7,708 bases of DNA, from contig JAHAYQ010000320.1 in assembly GCA_018384465.1 (NCBI GenBank), forward strand, positions 1-7,708, written 5' to 3'. A model generated the notes under the pieces. The model made no database searches. It worked only from the letters and a program-made list of their open reading frames with translations, and was not told the DNA's origin. The DNA is from Myroides sp. (GTDB lineage Bacteria > Bacteroidota > Bacteroidia > Flavobacteriales > Flavobacteriaceae). The translations under genes were made by a program, and so were the position numbers. This document shows, piece by piece, positions 1-6,706 of this stretch. Position 1 is the stretch's first letter, and each line of letters opens with the position of its first letter.

Positions 1-864
1 GGCTCGTCGATCTTTCATCCAGAATCTTCACGGGTTGCGTTTATGGCATCAAACGGAAGACGAAGTTTTGCACAGTCGGTTTTTCAAATCGGCGGAAACA
101 CCGGGACAGCCTTGGCTCCGCTTTTAATTGCCTGGATTGTATTGCCAAACGGACAATTATATATTTTGTGGTTTGTAGGTTTTGCAATTTTGGCGCAGAT
201 TGTTTTAGGATACATTGCCAAATGGTACAGTAATAAATTAAAAATCGCATCAAGATCAACCAAAAAAGTGATTCAGGTTCCCGATTTATCTGCCTTTAAA
301 ATCAATTCGGCAATTGCTATTTTACTTATTTTAATCTTTTCAAAATACTTTTATGTAGCAAGTATTACCAGTTATTTTCAGTTTTATACCATGGATAAAT
401 TTGGTTTAAACGAAGTACAGGCACAGGTTTATTTGTTCTATTTCTTGATATCCGTTGCAGTGGGTACATTGTTAGGCGGAATTTTTGGCGATCGTTTTGG
501 ACGTAAATACGTAATTTGGTTTTCGGTATTAGGTGCAGCTCCGTTTACATTGGCCTTGCCGTATGTAGATATGCACTTAACCGGAATTTTAATTGTTATT
601 ATTGGTTTGATTATTTCATCGGCATTTCCGGCTATTTTGGTGTATGCACAAGAATTATTGCCAAAGAAATTGGGAATGGTTTCAGGTTTGTTTTACGGTT
701 TTGCATTTGGTATGGGCGGCGTAGGTTCGGCAGTTTTAGGACTTTGGGCCGATGCCACATCTATACAATACATTTACCACATTTGTTCGTTTTTACCGCT
801 AATCGGTATTATTGCTTATTTCCTTCCAAATATGCAGAAAGTTAAATATAAAGATGTAGCATAA
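1..864 (+). CDS. fsr: Fosmidomycin-resistance-type MFS exporter (Fsr family), 5' end outside window
   Basis: This is a major facilitator superfamily inner-membrane protein resembling Fsr, the E. coli efflux pump that confers fosmidomycin resistance. The frame is open from base 1 and reads GSSIFHPESSRVAFMAS, a family signature normally found about 120 residues into a roughly 400-residue protein, so the ATG at 43 is an internal methionine and the N-terminal helices lie upstream. 287 residues are visible. Further hallmarks are QSVFQIGGNTGTALAPLL, LLILIFSKYFYVAS, the MFS loop motif GDRFGRKYVIW near visible residue 167, ILVYAQELLP, and GFAFGMGGVGSAVLGL near the C-terminus. Hydrophobic stretches alternate with short charged loops, as expected for the second half of a 12-helix carrier. 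The stop codon overlaps the next ATG (TAATG), so translation is probably coupled to the flavoprotein gene. The real substrate here is unknown; family assignment is strong, drug export is only inferred. Confidence 0.9.
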   Translation, partial: GSSIFHPESSRVAFMASNGRRSFAQSVFQIGGNTGTALAPLLIAWIVLPNGQLYILWFVGFAILAQIVLGYIAKWYSNKLKIASRSTKKVIQVPDLSAFKINSAIAILLILIFSKYFYVASITSYFQFYTMDKFGLNEVQAQVYLFYFLISVAVGTLLGGIFGDRFGRKYVIWFSVLGAAPFTLALPYVDMHLTGILIVIIGLIISSAFPAILVYAQELLPKKLGMVSGLFYGFAFGMGGVGSAVLGLWADATSIQYIYHICSFLPLIGIIAYFLPNMQKVKYKDVA

Positions 865-2267
865 TGATTACTGTTGATATAAAAAATAAATTAGTCGAAG
901 TTGTTGGTGAACAGTATGTTTTTACCGATCAAGAAACATTAAATGACTATGGAAAAGATCATACCGAAGATTTGGTTTTTCCGCCTTCAATTGTTGTAAA
1001 ACCTGCATCAACACAACAAGTCAGCGCCATAATGAAATTGGCTTTTGAACACGCAATTCCGGTTGTTCCTATTGGTGCAAGAACAGGATTAAGCGGCGGA
1101 ATTTTGGCTGTTCATAAAGGAATTGGTTTGTCGTTAGAACGATTGAATCAAATAATAAAAATCGACGAACAAAACTTGCAGGTAATTACTCAACCCGGAG
1201 TTATTACAGAAGTTTTACAAAATGCCATTGCCGAAAAAGGGTTGTTTTATCCGGTAGATCCAAGCAGTAAAGGAAGTTGTTTTATTGGCGGAAATATTGC
1301 CGAAAATAGTGGTGGTGCCCGAGCTGTAAAATACGGTGTTACCAAAGATTATGTGTTGAATTTAGAAGTGGTTTTACCGAATGGCGACATTATAAACACG
1401 GCTGCAAATACGCTAAAAAACGCTACAGGGTACAATTTAACGCAGTTGATGGTTGGCAGCGAAGGAACTTTGGGCATTGTAACAAAAATTGTTTTAAAAC
1501 TTATTCCAGCGGTTCAACACAACGTATTGCTTTTGGTACCTTTTTTTAAGATGGAAGAAGCTGCGGCAGCGGTTTCGGCTATTTTCAGGGCAGGAATTGT
1601 CCCAAGTGCGTTAGAATTTATGGAACGTGATGCGATTGATTGGACGATGAAATTTACCGAGGTTCCCGATTTGAATTTAAGACCAGAAATTGAAGCACAT
1701 TTGTTGATTGAAGTCGATGGAAATTATCCGGAGATTTTAATGAACGAAGCTGAAAAAATCCTGACAGTAGTTGAACAGTTTCAGATTGATGAAGTGCTTT
1801 TTGCCGATACTCAAGATCAAAAGAATGCTTTGTGGAAACTCCGCAGAAATGTTGCCGAAGCTGTAAAACAAAACACGGTTTATAAAGAAGAAGATACGGT
1901 TGTGCCTCGTTATGAATTGCCTAAATTATTAATCGGAATTAAAGCTATTGGTAAAAAAAACGGTTTTAAAAGTATTTGTTACGGACACGCAGGCGATGGA
2001 AATTTACACGTAAATATTGTAAAATTAGATATGACCGATGAACTATGGCAAACCCAAGTTCCTAAAGGAGTTAAAGAAATTTTTGAACTGACAAAATCAC
2101 TCAACGGAACCATCTCTGGCGAACACGGTATTGGTTTGGTTCAAAAAGAATTTATGTCGATAGTGTTTAGTGAAATTGAACTCCATTTAATGTATCAAAT
2201 CAAAAAAATATTCGATCCTAAAAACATCATGAATCCCGGAAAAATATTTCCATCAGATATAAATTAA
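864..2267 (+). CDS. FAD-linked 2-hydroxyacid dehydrogenase, GlcD/D-lactate dehydrogenase type
   Basis: A 467-residue flavoprotein of the VAO/PCMH fold that oxidises 2-hydroxyacids such as glycolate or D-lactate to the 2-keto acid. The N-terminal FAD-binding half shows PIGARTGLSGG (69-79), DPSSKGSCFIGGNIAENSGG (132-151), which contacts the pyrophosphate and isoalloxazine, and GSEGTLGIVTK (198-208). The C-terminal half has the metal/substrate-site motifs YGHAGDGNLHVN (373-384) and SGEHGIGLVQK (418-428), and the usual closing segment FDPKNIMNPGKIF (450-462). Length fits stand-alone GlcD-type proteins. There is no fused iron-sulfur domain, and no GlcE or GlcF partner is visible nearby, so electrons may go to quinone through another partner or directly. 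The start is set by the 1-base overlap with the upstream exporter stop. Glycolate, D-lactate and other 2-hydroxyacids cannot be told apart from sequence, so no symbol is given. Confidence 0.93.
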   Translation: MITVDIKNKLVEVVGEQYVFTDQETLNDYGKDHTEDLVFPPSIVVKPASTQQVSAIMKLAFEHAIPVVPIGARTGLSGGILAVHKGIGLSLERLNQIIKIDEQNLQVITQPGVITEVLQNAIAEKGLFYPVDPSSKGSCFIGGNIAENSGGARAVKYGVTKDYVLNLEVVLPNGDIINTAANTLKNATGYNLTQLMVGSEGTLGIVTKIVLKLIPAVQHNVLLLVPFFKMEEAAAAVSAIFRAGIVPSALEFMERDAIDWTMKFTEVPDLNLRPEIEAHLLIEVDGNYPEILMNEAEKILTVVEQFQIDEVLFADTQDQKNALWKLRRNVAEAVKQNTVYKEEDTVVPRYELPKLLIGIKAIGKKNGFKSICYGHAGDGNLHVNIVKLDMTDELWQTQVPKGVKEIFELTKSLNGTISGEHGIGLVQKEFMSIVFSEIELHLMYQIKKIFDPKNIMNPGKIFPSDIN

Positions 2268-2269
2268 CC

Positions 2270-2827
2270 ATGCAACACCAACATTTTCTGCTGTACAAAC
2301 CTGCTGGTTATATTTCACAGTTTGTTTACGAAAAAAAGCGAAATAAGAAAAAACTCGGCGAGTTGTACAATTTTCCTGAAGAAACAATGGCAATTGGTAG
2401 GTTAGATGAAAATTCCGAAGGTTTATTGATGCTAACAACCGATGGTAAAATAAGCGAAGAAATTCGCAGTGCGCATTACGAAAAACAATATGTTGTTCAA
2501 GTTGATGGTATAATTACCCAAGATGCCATAGATCAACTTAAAAACGGAGTAGAAATAGGCGTAAAGGGCGAACGATTAACTACCAAAGAATGTTTTGCGG
2601 CAATTATTGATAAACCAGATTATGTAGGCGAGGGCTATCGCATTCGTAGTGACCGTCATGGACCAACAAGCTGGCTCACCATTACATTAACCCAAGGCAA
2701 ATTTCGTCAGGTTCGTAAAATGACAGCTGCGGTGGGGTTTCCTACGTTGCGATTGATCCGTATTCGTATTGGTGATTGGAAGTTAGAAGGAATGAAAGTA
2801 GGTGAGGTCTTGGAAATTGAGTTGTAA
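2270..2827 (+). CDS. rluE: 23S rRNA pseudouridine synthase, RluE-like (RsuA family, no S4 domain)
   Basis: A 185-residue RNA uridine isomerase of the RsuA/RluB/RluE/RluF family. The catalytic loop is GRLDENSEGLL (43-53) with Asp46 as the expected nucleophile. The N-terminal YKPAGYISQF matches the KP..V..QF pattern of RluE, and the C-terminal TSWLTITLTQGKFRQVRKMTAAVGFPTLRLIRIRIGDW block is the strongly conserved RsuA-family end. As in RluE there is no N-terminal S4 RNA-binding domain, and the length is close to the short members. E. coli RluE makes pseudouridine 2457 in 23S rRNA in the peptidyl-transferase region; the same target is inferred here. The ATG follows the upstream stop by two bases, so it is likely co-transcribed and coupled. 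The gene ends 3 bp before the stop of a convergent gene, with no clear terminator between them. Confidence 0.87.
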   Translation: MQHQHFLLYKPAGYISQFVYEKKRNKKKLGELYNFPEETMAIGRLDENSEGLLMLTTDGKISEEIRSAHYEKQYVVQVDGIITQDAIDQLKNGVEIGVKGERLTTKECFAAIIDKPDYVGEGYRIRSDRHGPTSWLTITLTQGKFRQVRKMTAAVGFPTLRLIRIRIGDWKLEGMKVGEVLEIEL

Positions 2828-2830
2828 ATG

Positions 2831-3568
2831 TTATTTTAAAACCTCGTCTAAAAAAAGCAAAATATGTTTCCAGGCACGCTGGGTCATTAAAGGATTATAG
2901 TCTTTTGATTGCGGATTTGTGAATGTGTGCTTGCTGTTAGCATAGTAAAAAAACTGCCAGTCGGCATTTCCTTTGCGCATTTCATCCATAAATAAATCGA
3001 TGTCTTGCTTAGAAACCGATTCATCTTCTGCAGGATGTATCACCAACACTTTAGGCTGTATGTTGTTATAAATCGCATCGGTTTTTTTTAAGCCACCGTG
3101 AATAGATACTGCGCCCGTAAACGGCATATTACCTCGAGCTGCTTCTAAGGCACCTGTACCACCAAAACAATATCCTATAACAGCTATTTTTTCTTTATTC
3201 GCACCCAGCTTTATAAATTCGTTCAAAGCTACTTCTATTTTATGGCGGTATTTTTCAGGGTGTTCCTTATAATAGGTAGATAATTTCTTGGCGGCTTCCA
3301 TATCTTTAGGCGCATCTGTCATGCCATAAATATCTGCAATAAACACATTGTATCCTTGATTGACTAACATTTCAGCATCATGCCGGGCTTCGTAATCAAT
3401 CCCCATCCATGCAGGTAGTACCAATACACTTGGCGCGTTTTGTTTTACAATAACTGCTTCTGCTTGGTGCGTTATTGATTGGTCTGTGTATTGTATTTTC
3501 TTTAATTCCTGAGCCATGGCTGAAAAGCTTGTAAATAAAACGGTTAAAAGGATTAATTTATTTTTCAT
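2831..3568 (-). CDS. Secreted dienelactone hydrolase family protein (alpha/beta hydrolase)
   Basis: A 245-residue alpha/beta hydrolase of the dienelactone hydrolase family. It starts with a classic signal peptide: Lys-rich start, hydrophobic stretch LILLTVLF, and AMA-Q cleavage site after about residue 19. No lipobox cysteine is present, so a soluble periplasmic or exported enzyme is expected. The nucleophile elbow is GYCFGG (132-137) with Cys134, the cysteine variant typical of dienelactone hydrolases rather than the serine of most esterases. The other likely triad members are Asp182 in HPAEDESVS and His214 in NSKHTF. The closing WKHILLFLDEVL helix fits the family. Substrate unknown: family members cleave dienelactones, esters or other carboxyl derivatives, and many Bacteroidota homologues are uncharacterised. 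It is transcribed alone on the minus strand, after the rsmD terminator, so it probably has its own promoter in 3569-3606. Confidence 0.9.
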   Translation of the reverse strand: MKNKLILLTVLFTSFSAMAQELKKIQYTDQSITHQAEAVIVKQNAPSVLVLPAWMGIDYEARHDAEMLVNQGYNVFIADIYGMTDAPKDMEAAKKLSTYYKEHPEKYRHKIEVALNEFIKLGANKEKIAVIGYCFGGTGALEAARGNMPFTGAVSIHGGLKKTDAIYNNIQPKVLVIHPAEDESVSKQDIDLFMDEMRKGNADWQFFYYANSKHTFTNPQSKDYNPLMTQRAWKHILLFLDEVLK

Positions 3569-3606
3569 AACTGTTAGTTTTTATTGAGAATTTAAAACTA
3601 ATATAC

Positions 3607-3633
3607 AAAAAAAAGAGGAAAACTATTCCTCTT
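3607..3633 (-). terminator. Intrinsic terminator of the DUF3822-rsmD operon, stem overlapping rsmD coding end
   Basis: On the minus strand AAGAGGAA (3633-3626), loop TAGTT (3625-3621) and TTCCTCTT (3620-3613) form a perfect 8-bp stem, followed by six more T residues (3612-3607). The 5' arm is made of the last rsmD codons (from within GAA GAG GAA) and the loop contains the TAG stop. The stem is only moderately GC-rich, but the T tract is strong. It separates the rsmD operon from the downstream hydrolase gene on the same strand. Confidence 0.82.
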
Positions 3634-4207
3634 CGTTATCAAAATCATCCTCTTCGTCGACATCTTCTAATTCATATTCAAAAAACGAAAAAACAGAACC
3701 ACCGTATTTTCTACTGTTGCTAAAATGTTCTAAATGTTCTAATGAAGTATGTGACGAATGCTCTATAATCAGTAAACCATCGTCTTCTAAAAGTTCATTT
3801 TCAAAAATCAATTGATATACTTTTTCAAACTGCTCTTGTGTAAAATCGTAAGGCGGATCGGCAAAAATAATATCACTTTTAATCTTAGTGCGTTCTAAAA
3901 ACTTATACACATCTGATTTTATTGCCGTAATATCCATATCAAACTGTTGAGCCGTTTTTTTGATAAAGTTTACACAACCAAAATCAGCATCAACTGCCGT
4001 AATAGGTTCGGCACCTCGCGAAGCAAATTCATAGCTTATACTTCCCGTTCCGGCAAATATATCTAACACCTTTAATTCGCGAAAACTAAACTGATGGTTT
4101 AAGATGTTAAAAAGGGCTTCTTTACTTAAATCGGTAGTAGGGCGTACCGGTAGGTTGGTAGGCGGACTAATGCGTCGACCTTTATATTTTCCCGAAACTA
4201 TTCTCAT
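3623..4207 (-). CDS. rsmD: 16S rRNA (guanine-966 N2)-methyltransferase RsmD
   Basis: A 194-residue SAM-dependent RNA methyltransferase that modifies G966 of 16S rRNA (E. coli numbering) in the 30S P-site region. The N-terminus MRIVSGKYKGRRI followed by RPTTDLSKEALFNIL is the RsmD signature. SAM motif I is VLDIFAGTGS (47-56) and the catalytic motif IV is DPPY (117-120) in IIFADPPYDF. GLLIIEHSS (144-152) is a late strand of the Rossmann fold. Unlike the typical protein it ends in a very acidic tail (EDVDEEDDFDNEEE, 181-194). Its codons also build the 5' arm of the terminator. The ATG overlaps the stop of the upstream DUF3822-type gene as ATGA, so the two are translationally coupled. Confidence 0.95.
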   Translation of the reverse strand: MRIVSGKYKGRRISPPTNLPVRPTTDLSKEALFNILNHQFSFRELKVLDIFAGTGSISYEFASRGAEPITAVDADFGCVNFIKKTAQQFDMDITAIKSDVYKFLERTKIKSDIIFADPPYDFTQEQFEKVYQLIFENELLEDDGLLIIEHSSHTSLEHLEHFSNSRKYGGSVFSFFEYELEDVDEEDDFDNEEE

Positions 4208-4995
4208 ATATGCAATAAAATGTAATGTTGTTTTAATTGTTCGTGTGTTACCGAAAGTGTTTGTGCAATTGTGTCCATATCGGCTACTTCAACAAACCGG
4301 ATAAATTGGTAAGCTATTTGGTACAATTCGCTGTTGGTACTGATGTTTCCGTATAGTGTTATTGCCTGTTTTTGCGGATCAAGCTGTAATTGTTCAAAAA
4401 CAAACAGTAGGTAATAAATAAAATCTTCTTTGGTTTGATATTCAAAGCTGTTAAAAAATACCAATTCTTTGTTTTTAAGTAAAACCACTTCAAAATGGTT
4501 GTCGGCTATATGTATCAAACACTCTAAATTTCCGTTGTTTGCCGATTTTCCTAAAAAATGCTGCACCAATGCGGTATGGATGTGTTGAAAGGTAAAGCTC
4601 CCAAAAACATCTAAAAAATAATTGTTAAAAGCTACATACGGCACATATACATTTTCGGCTTTAAGATCGGTTATCGAATCAAAATCAAAATAATCAGTAG
4701 GGAATACTTTGGTGTTGTATTGTAAATAACTTCCTATCAATTCCTCATCAAACAGGGCAGTAGGTACAAAAGTATTCAGATTATTGTCGTGCAATACTAA
4801 TACATCTTGAAAAACGTTTCGCAAATCTTCTTCCTTATCAAAAAAAACATCTAACTGCTGTTCAATAGTTTTGTAAGGATCTAAAGGAAACGATTTAAAC
4901 TGAACAACTTGGTTGTTTACCTGGTTTTTAATGCAATAGCTGAACTGCTGTAACGATACTTGTATGTATAACTTTTGAAACGATTCGGTTAACAT
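4204..4995 (-). CDS. DUF3822 family protein of unknown function, coupled to rsmD
   Basis: A 263-residue protein that resembles the DUF3822 family, a Bacteroidota-restricted group usually found beside rsmD. A longer reading from an ATG at 5082 is possible, but I chose 4995 (MLTESFQKLYIQVS) because the longer form would overlap the divergent helicase start, its extra 29 residues look like translated promoter DNA, and a consensus -7 box (5017-5024) lies inside that extension. The sequence falls in two halves. Each begins with a predicted beta hairpin (LYIQVSLQQFSYCI at 9-22; LECLIHIADNHFEVVLLKNKE, split at 158-167 and 168-177). The second half continues with a helix at 188-204 and a strand at 211-216 (AITLYG). 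This repeat resembles an actin/PilM-like (ASKHA) layout, but I see no clear nucleotide-binding motif. No signal peptide or membrane segment is evident. Its stop is merged with the rsmD start, suggesting a role tied to ribosome modification or simple co-expression. Function unknown. Confidence 0.85.
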   Translation of the reverse strand: MLTESFQKLYIQVSLQQFSYCIKNQVNNQVVQFKSFPLDPYKTIEQQLDVFFDKEEDLRNVFQDVLVLHDNNLNTFVPTALFDEELIGSYLQYNTKVFPTDYFDFDSITDLKAENVYVPYVAFNNYFLDVFGSFTFQHIHTALVQHFLGKSANNGNLECLIHIADNHFEVVLLKNKELVFFNSFEYQTKEDFIYYLLFVFEQLQLDPQKQAITLYGNISTNSELYQIAYQFIRFVEVADMDTIAQTLSVTHEQLKQHYILLHI

Positions 4996-5016
4996 AATTA
5001 AATAGTGTGTAAGATT

Positions 5017-5024
5017 CAAAAGTA
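5017..5024 (-). promoter_or_regulatory. -7 promoter element for the DUF3822-rsmD operon
   Basis: On the minus strand the octamer TACTTTTG matches the Bacteroidota -7 consensus TAnnTTTG exactly. It lies 21 bases upstream of the chosen ATG at 4995, giving a short leader of roughly 15 bases. No convincing TTTG-type -33 element is found at the expected distance. Its position inside the longer possible reading frame supports the downstream start. Confidence 0.62.
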
Positions 5025-5046
5025 CAATTTTTTTGTGGAATATGAG

Positions 5047-5054
5047 TATCTTTG
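5047..5054 (+). promoter_or_regulatory. -7 promoter element for the helicase gene
   Basis: TATCTTTG is an exact match to the Bacteroidota -7 consensus TAnnTTTG, 20 bases before the helicase ATG at 5075. A TTTG at 5032-5035 is only 11 bases upstream, too close for a standard -33 element. The leader (about 14 bases) ends in AATAAAAATG, the A-rich type of start context usual in Bacteroidota, with no Shine-Dalgarno sequence. Confidence 0.65.
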
Positions 5055-5074
5055 TATAAACGCCTATAATAAAA

Positions 5075-6499
5075 ATGACCATTACCGAATTTTACCAGCA
5101 TTTAAAAAACACCTTTCCTTTTGATCTTACCTTAAAACAAGATGCCTTTCTAAGAAAGATAGCGCAATTTGTACTGAGTGAACACCAAGACGAAATTTTT
5201 GTTTTAAAAGGTTATGCCGGTACCGGAAAAACCACTTTATTATCAAATTTAGTTAATCAGCTTTCATTAGTTCGTAAAAAATATGTGATGTTGGCACCAA
5301 CGGGTCGGGCTGCAAAAGTAATTTCTAATTATGCCAAACAACCGGCGTTTACCATTCACAAAAAAATCTATTATCCAAAAAAAAATCAACAGTCGGGTGT
5401 GGCGTTTACCATGCAGGCAAACAAGCATAAAAACACGGTATTTATTGTAGATGAATCGTCTATGATTTCTGATAATGTAACCGATGCTACCATGTACACT
5501 CACGGTTCGCTTTTAGATGATTTAATGTACTATGTGTATTCGGGCGAAAATTGTAAACTGATTATTGTAGGCGATACGGCGCAATTACCACCGGTGGGCA
5601 TGGATGAAAGTCCGGCGCTGAACGAAGATCGTTTGGCATTGCAATACGATATGAAAGTCGATTTTATTGAACTAACCGAAGTGATGCGCCAAGAAGAAGA
5701 TTCGGGTATTTTATACAATGCAACCGAATTGCGCGAACAGTTACAACAAGAATTTTATGATTTTTTTGAATTTGATGTGAAGCCATTTAAAGACATAGTG
5801 CGTTTGCAGGACGGTTACGAAACCTTAGATGCCATTCACGATGCGTACTCACACAAAGGAAACGAAGAAACCATTTTTATTGTACGATCAAACAAGCGCG
5901 CCAACCAGTACAACCAGCAAATTCGTACTCGTATTTTAGATAATGATAGCGAAATTAGTGCAGGCGATTACATTATGGTGGTAAAAAATAATTATTTTTG
6001 GCTGAAAGAATCAAAAGTGACCGACTTTATTGCCAATGGTGATATTTTAGAAATCATGCAGATTTACAGATACCATGAATTATATGGTTTCCGTTTTGCA
6101 TCGGTAAAAGTCCGTTTGATTGATTATCCCGATATGGCTCCGTTTGATACCATTGTACTGTTAGACACCTTGCATTCAGAATCGGCAAGTATGACTTATG
6201 AAGAATCAAACCGATTGTATCAGGAGGTTTTGTTAGATTATCAAGACGAAACTACGGCGTACCGACGCATGCAAAAGGTTAAGAACAATGAATATTTTAA
6301 TGCGTTGCAAATTAAATTTGCGTATGCCGTTACCTGTCACAAATCGCAAGGTGGACAATGGGATACTGTTTTTATAGAACAACCGTATTTACCCGACGGA
6401 ATTTCGAAAGATTATATGCGTTGGTTGTACACGGCATTAACACGTGCAAAAGAAAAAGTTTATTTAATAGGTTTTAACGATGAGTTTTTCAGTGAATAG
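5075..6499 (+). CDS. Superfamily 1B DNA helicase, Dda/RecD-like AAA ATPase
   Basis: A 474-residue ATP-dependent helicase of superfamily 1. Motifs in order: Walker A GYAGTGKTT (46-54); motif Ia LAPTGRAAK (73-81); Walker B VDESS (125-129); motif III GDTAQLPPV (166-174); LTEVMRQ (200-206) with the motif IV arginine; motif V TCHKSQGGQWD (420-430); motif VI YTALTRAKEKV (452-462) in a UvrD_C_2-type end. It lacks the long N-terminal region of RecD2 and does not look like a RecBCD subunit. Size and order resemble phage T4 Dda, including a region of charged helices at about 371-410 just before motif V. Such enzymes unwind DNA 5' to 3' and displace bound proteins; that activity is inferred. It is often annotated simply as AAA family ATPase or exodeoxyribonuclease V alpha subunit. 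It is monocistronic, divergent from the DUF3822-rsmD operon, and the intergenic repeat follows it. Confidence 0.92.
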   Translation: MTITEFYQHLKNTFPFDLTLKQDAFLRKIAQFVLSEHQDEIFVLKGYAGTGKTTLLSNLVNQLSLVRKKYVMLAPTGRAAKVISNYAKQPAFTIHKKIYYPKKNQQSGVAFTMQANKHKNTVFIVDESSMISDNVTDATMYTHGSLLDDLMYYVYSGENCKLIIVGDTAQLPPVGMDESPALNEDRLALQYDMKVDFIELTEVMRQEEDSGILYNATELREQLQQEFYDFFEFDVKPFKDIVRLQDGYETLDAIHDAYSHKGNEETIFIVRSNKRANQYNQQIRTRILDNDSEISAGDYIMVVKNNYFWLKESKVTDFIANGDILEIMQIYRYHELYGFRFASVKVRLIDYPDMAPFDTIVLLDTLHSESASMTYEESNRLYQEVLLDYQDETTAYRRMQKVKNNEYFNALQIKFAYAVTCHKSQGGQWDTVFIEQPYLPDGISKDYMRWLYTALTRAKEKVYLIGFNDEFFSE

Positions 6500-6550
6500 T
6501 TTTCGCAGTTTTAATACAATAGCAATCATGATTTATAGTTTTATCATATT

Positions 6551-6630
6551 CTCGTCAGTTCGAGCTTGTCGAGAACTTATATTTAGAACTTCTCGATACG
6601 CTTCACTTCGTTGCGCTACTCGAAGTGCCG
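6551..6630. repeat. Palindromic intergenic repeat (REP-like), about 80 bp
   Basis: An island richer in G+C (38 of 80 bases by hand count) inside very AT-rich spacer DNA. It holds two hairpins: TCGAGAA (6569-6575) with TTCTCGA (6590-6596), 14-base loop; and CACTTCG (6604-6610) with CGAAGTG (6621-6627), 10-base loop. A third, competing pairing joins TTCGAG (6559-6564) to CTCGAA (6619-6624) around the first hairpin. The wording (TTCTCGATACGCTTC, CTACTCGAAGTG) resembles dispersed palindromic repeats common between flavobacterial genes; that resemblance is from memory. There is no T tract, so it is not a standard terminator, but it could end or protect the helicase transcript. No RAYT transposase is in view. 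Confidence 0.7.
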
Positions 6631-6648
6631 ATTTATAAAACAAAACTA

Positions 6649-6666
6649 TGTAATCTTAAAATTACA
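6649..6666. promoter_or_regulatory. Possible operator palindrome upstream of kdsB
   Basis: TGTAAT (6649-6654) and ATTACA (6661-6666) are perfect inverted arms separated by six bases, 40 bases before the kdsB start. This is the size of a dimeric regulator half-site pair, but 6-bp arms in AT-rich DNA can arise by chance. No exact TAnnTTTG box is found between it and the gene, so the kdsB promoter is not placed. Confidence 0.25.
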
Positions 6667-6706
6667 GTCATCTTTAAGTATAATTCTATGTGGTTAAAAA
6701 GATAAA

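Noticed and set aside
41..259. Minus-strand open frame opposite the exporter gene
   Set aside because: It lies wholly opposite a clear Fsr coding region, and its translation shows no family features.
516..845. Plus-strand open frame of 109 codons inside the exporter gene
   Set aside because: It is a shifted reading of membrane-helix codons; the main frame carries all the conserved motifs.
3593..3600. Minus-strand TAGTTTTA as a -7 box for the secreted hydrolase
   Set aside because: It misses the final G of TAnnTTTG and has no -33 partner; a promoter is likely nearby but cannot be placed with confidence.
4104..4304. Plus-strand open frame across the DUF3822-rsmD junction
   Set aside because: It is antisense to two well-supported coupled genes and has no recognisable motif.
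5032..5035. TTTG as a -33 element for the helicase promoter
   Set aside because: It is only 11 bases from the -7 box, too short for the usual spacing of about 17-23 bases.
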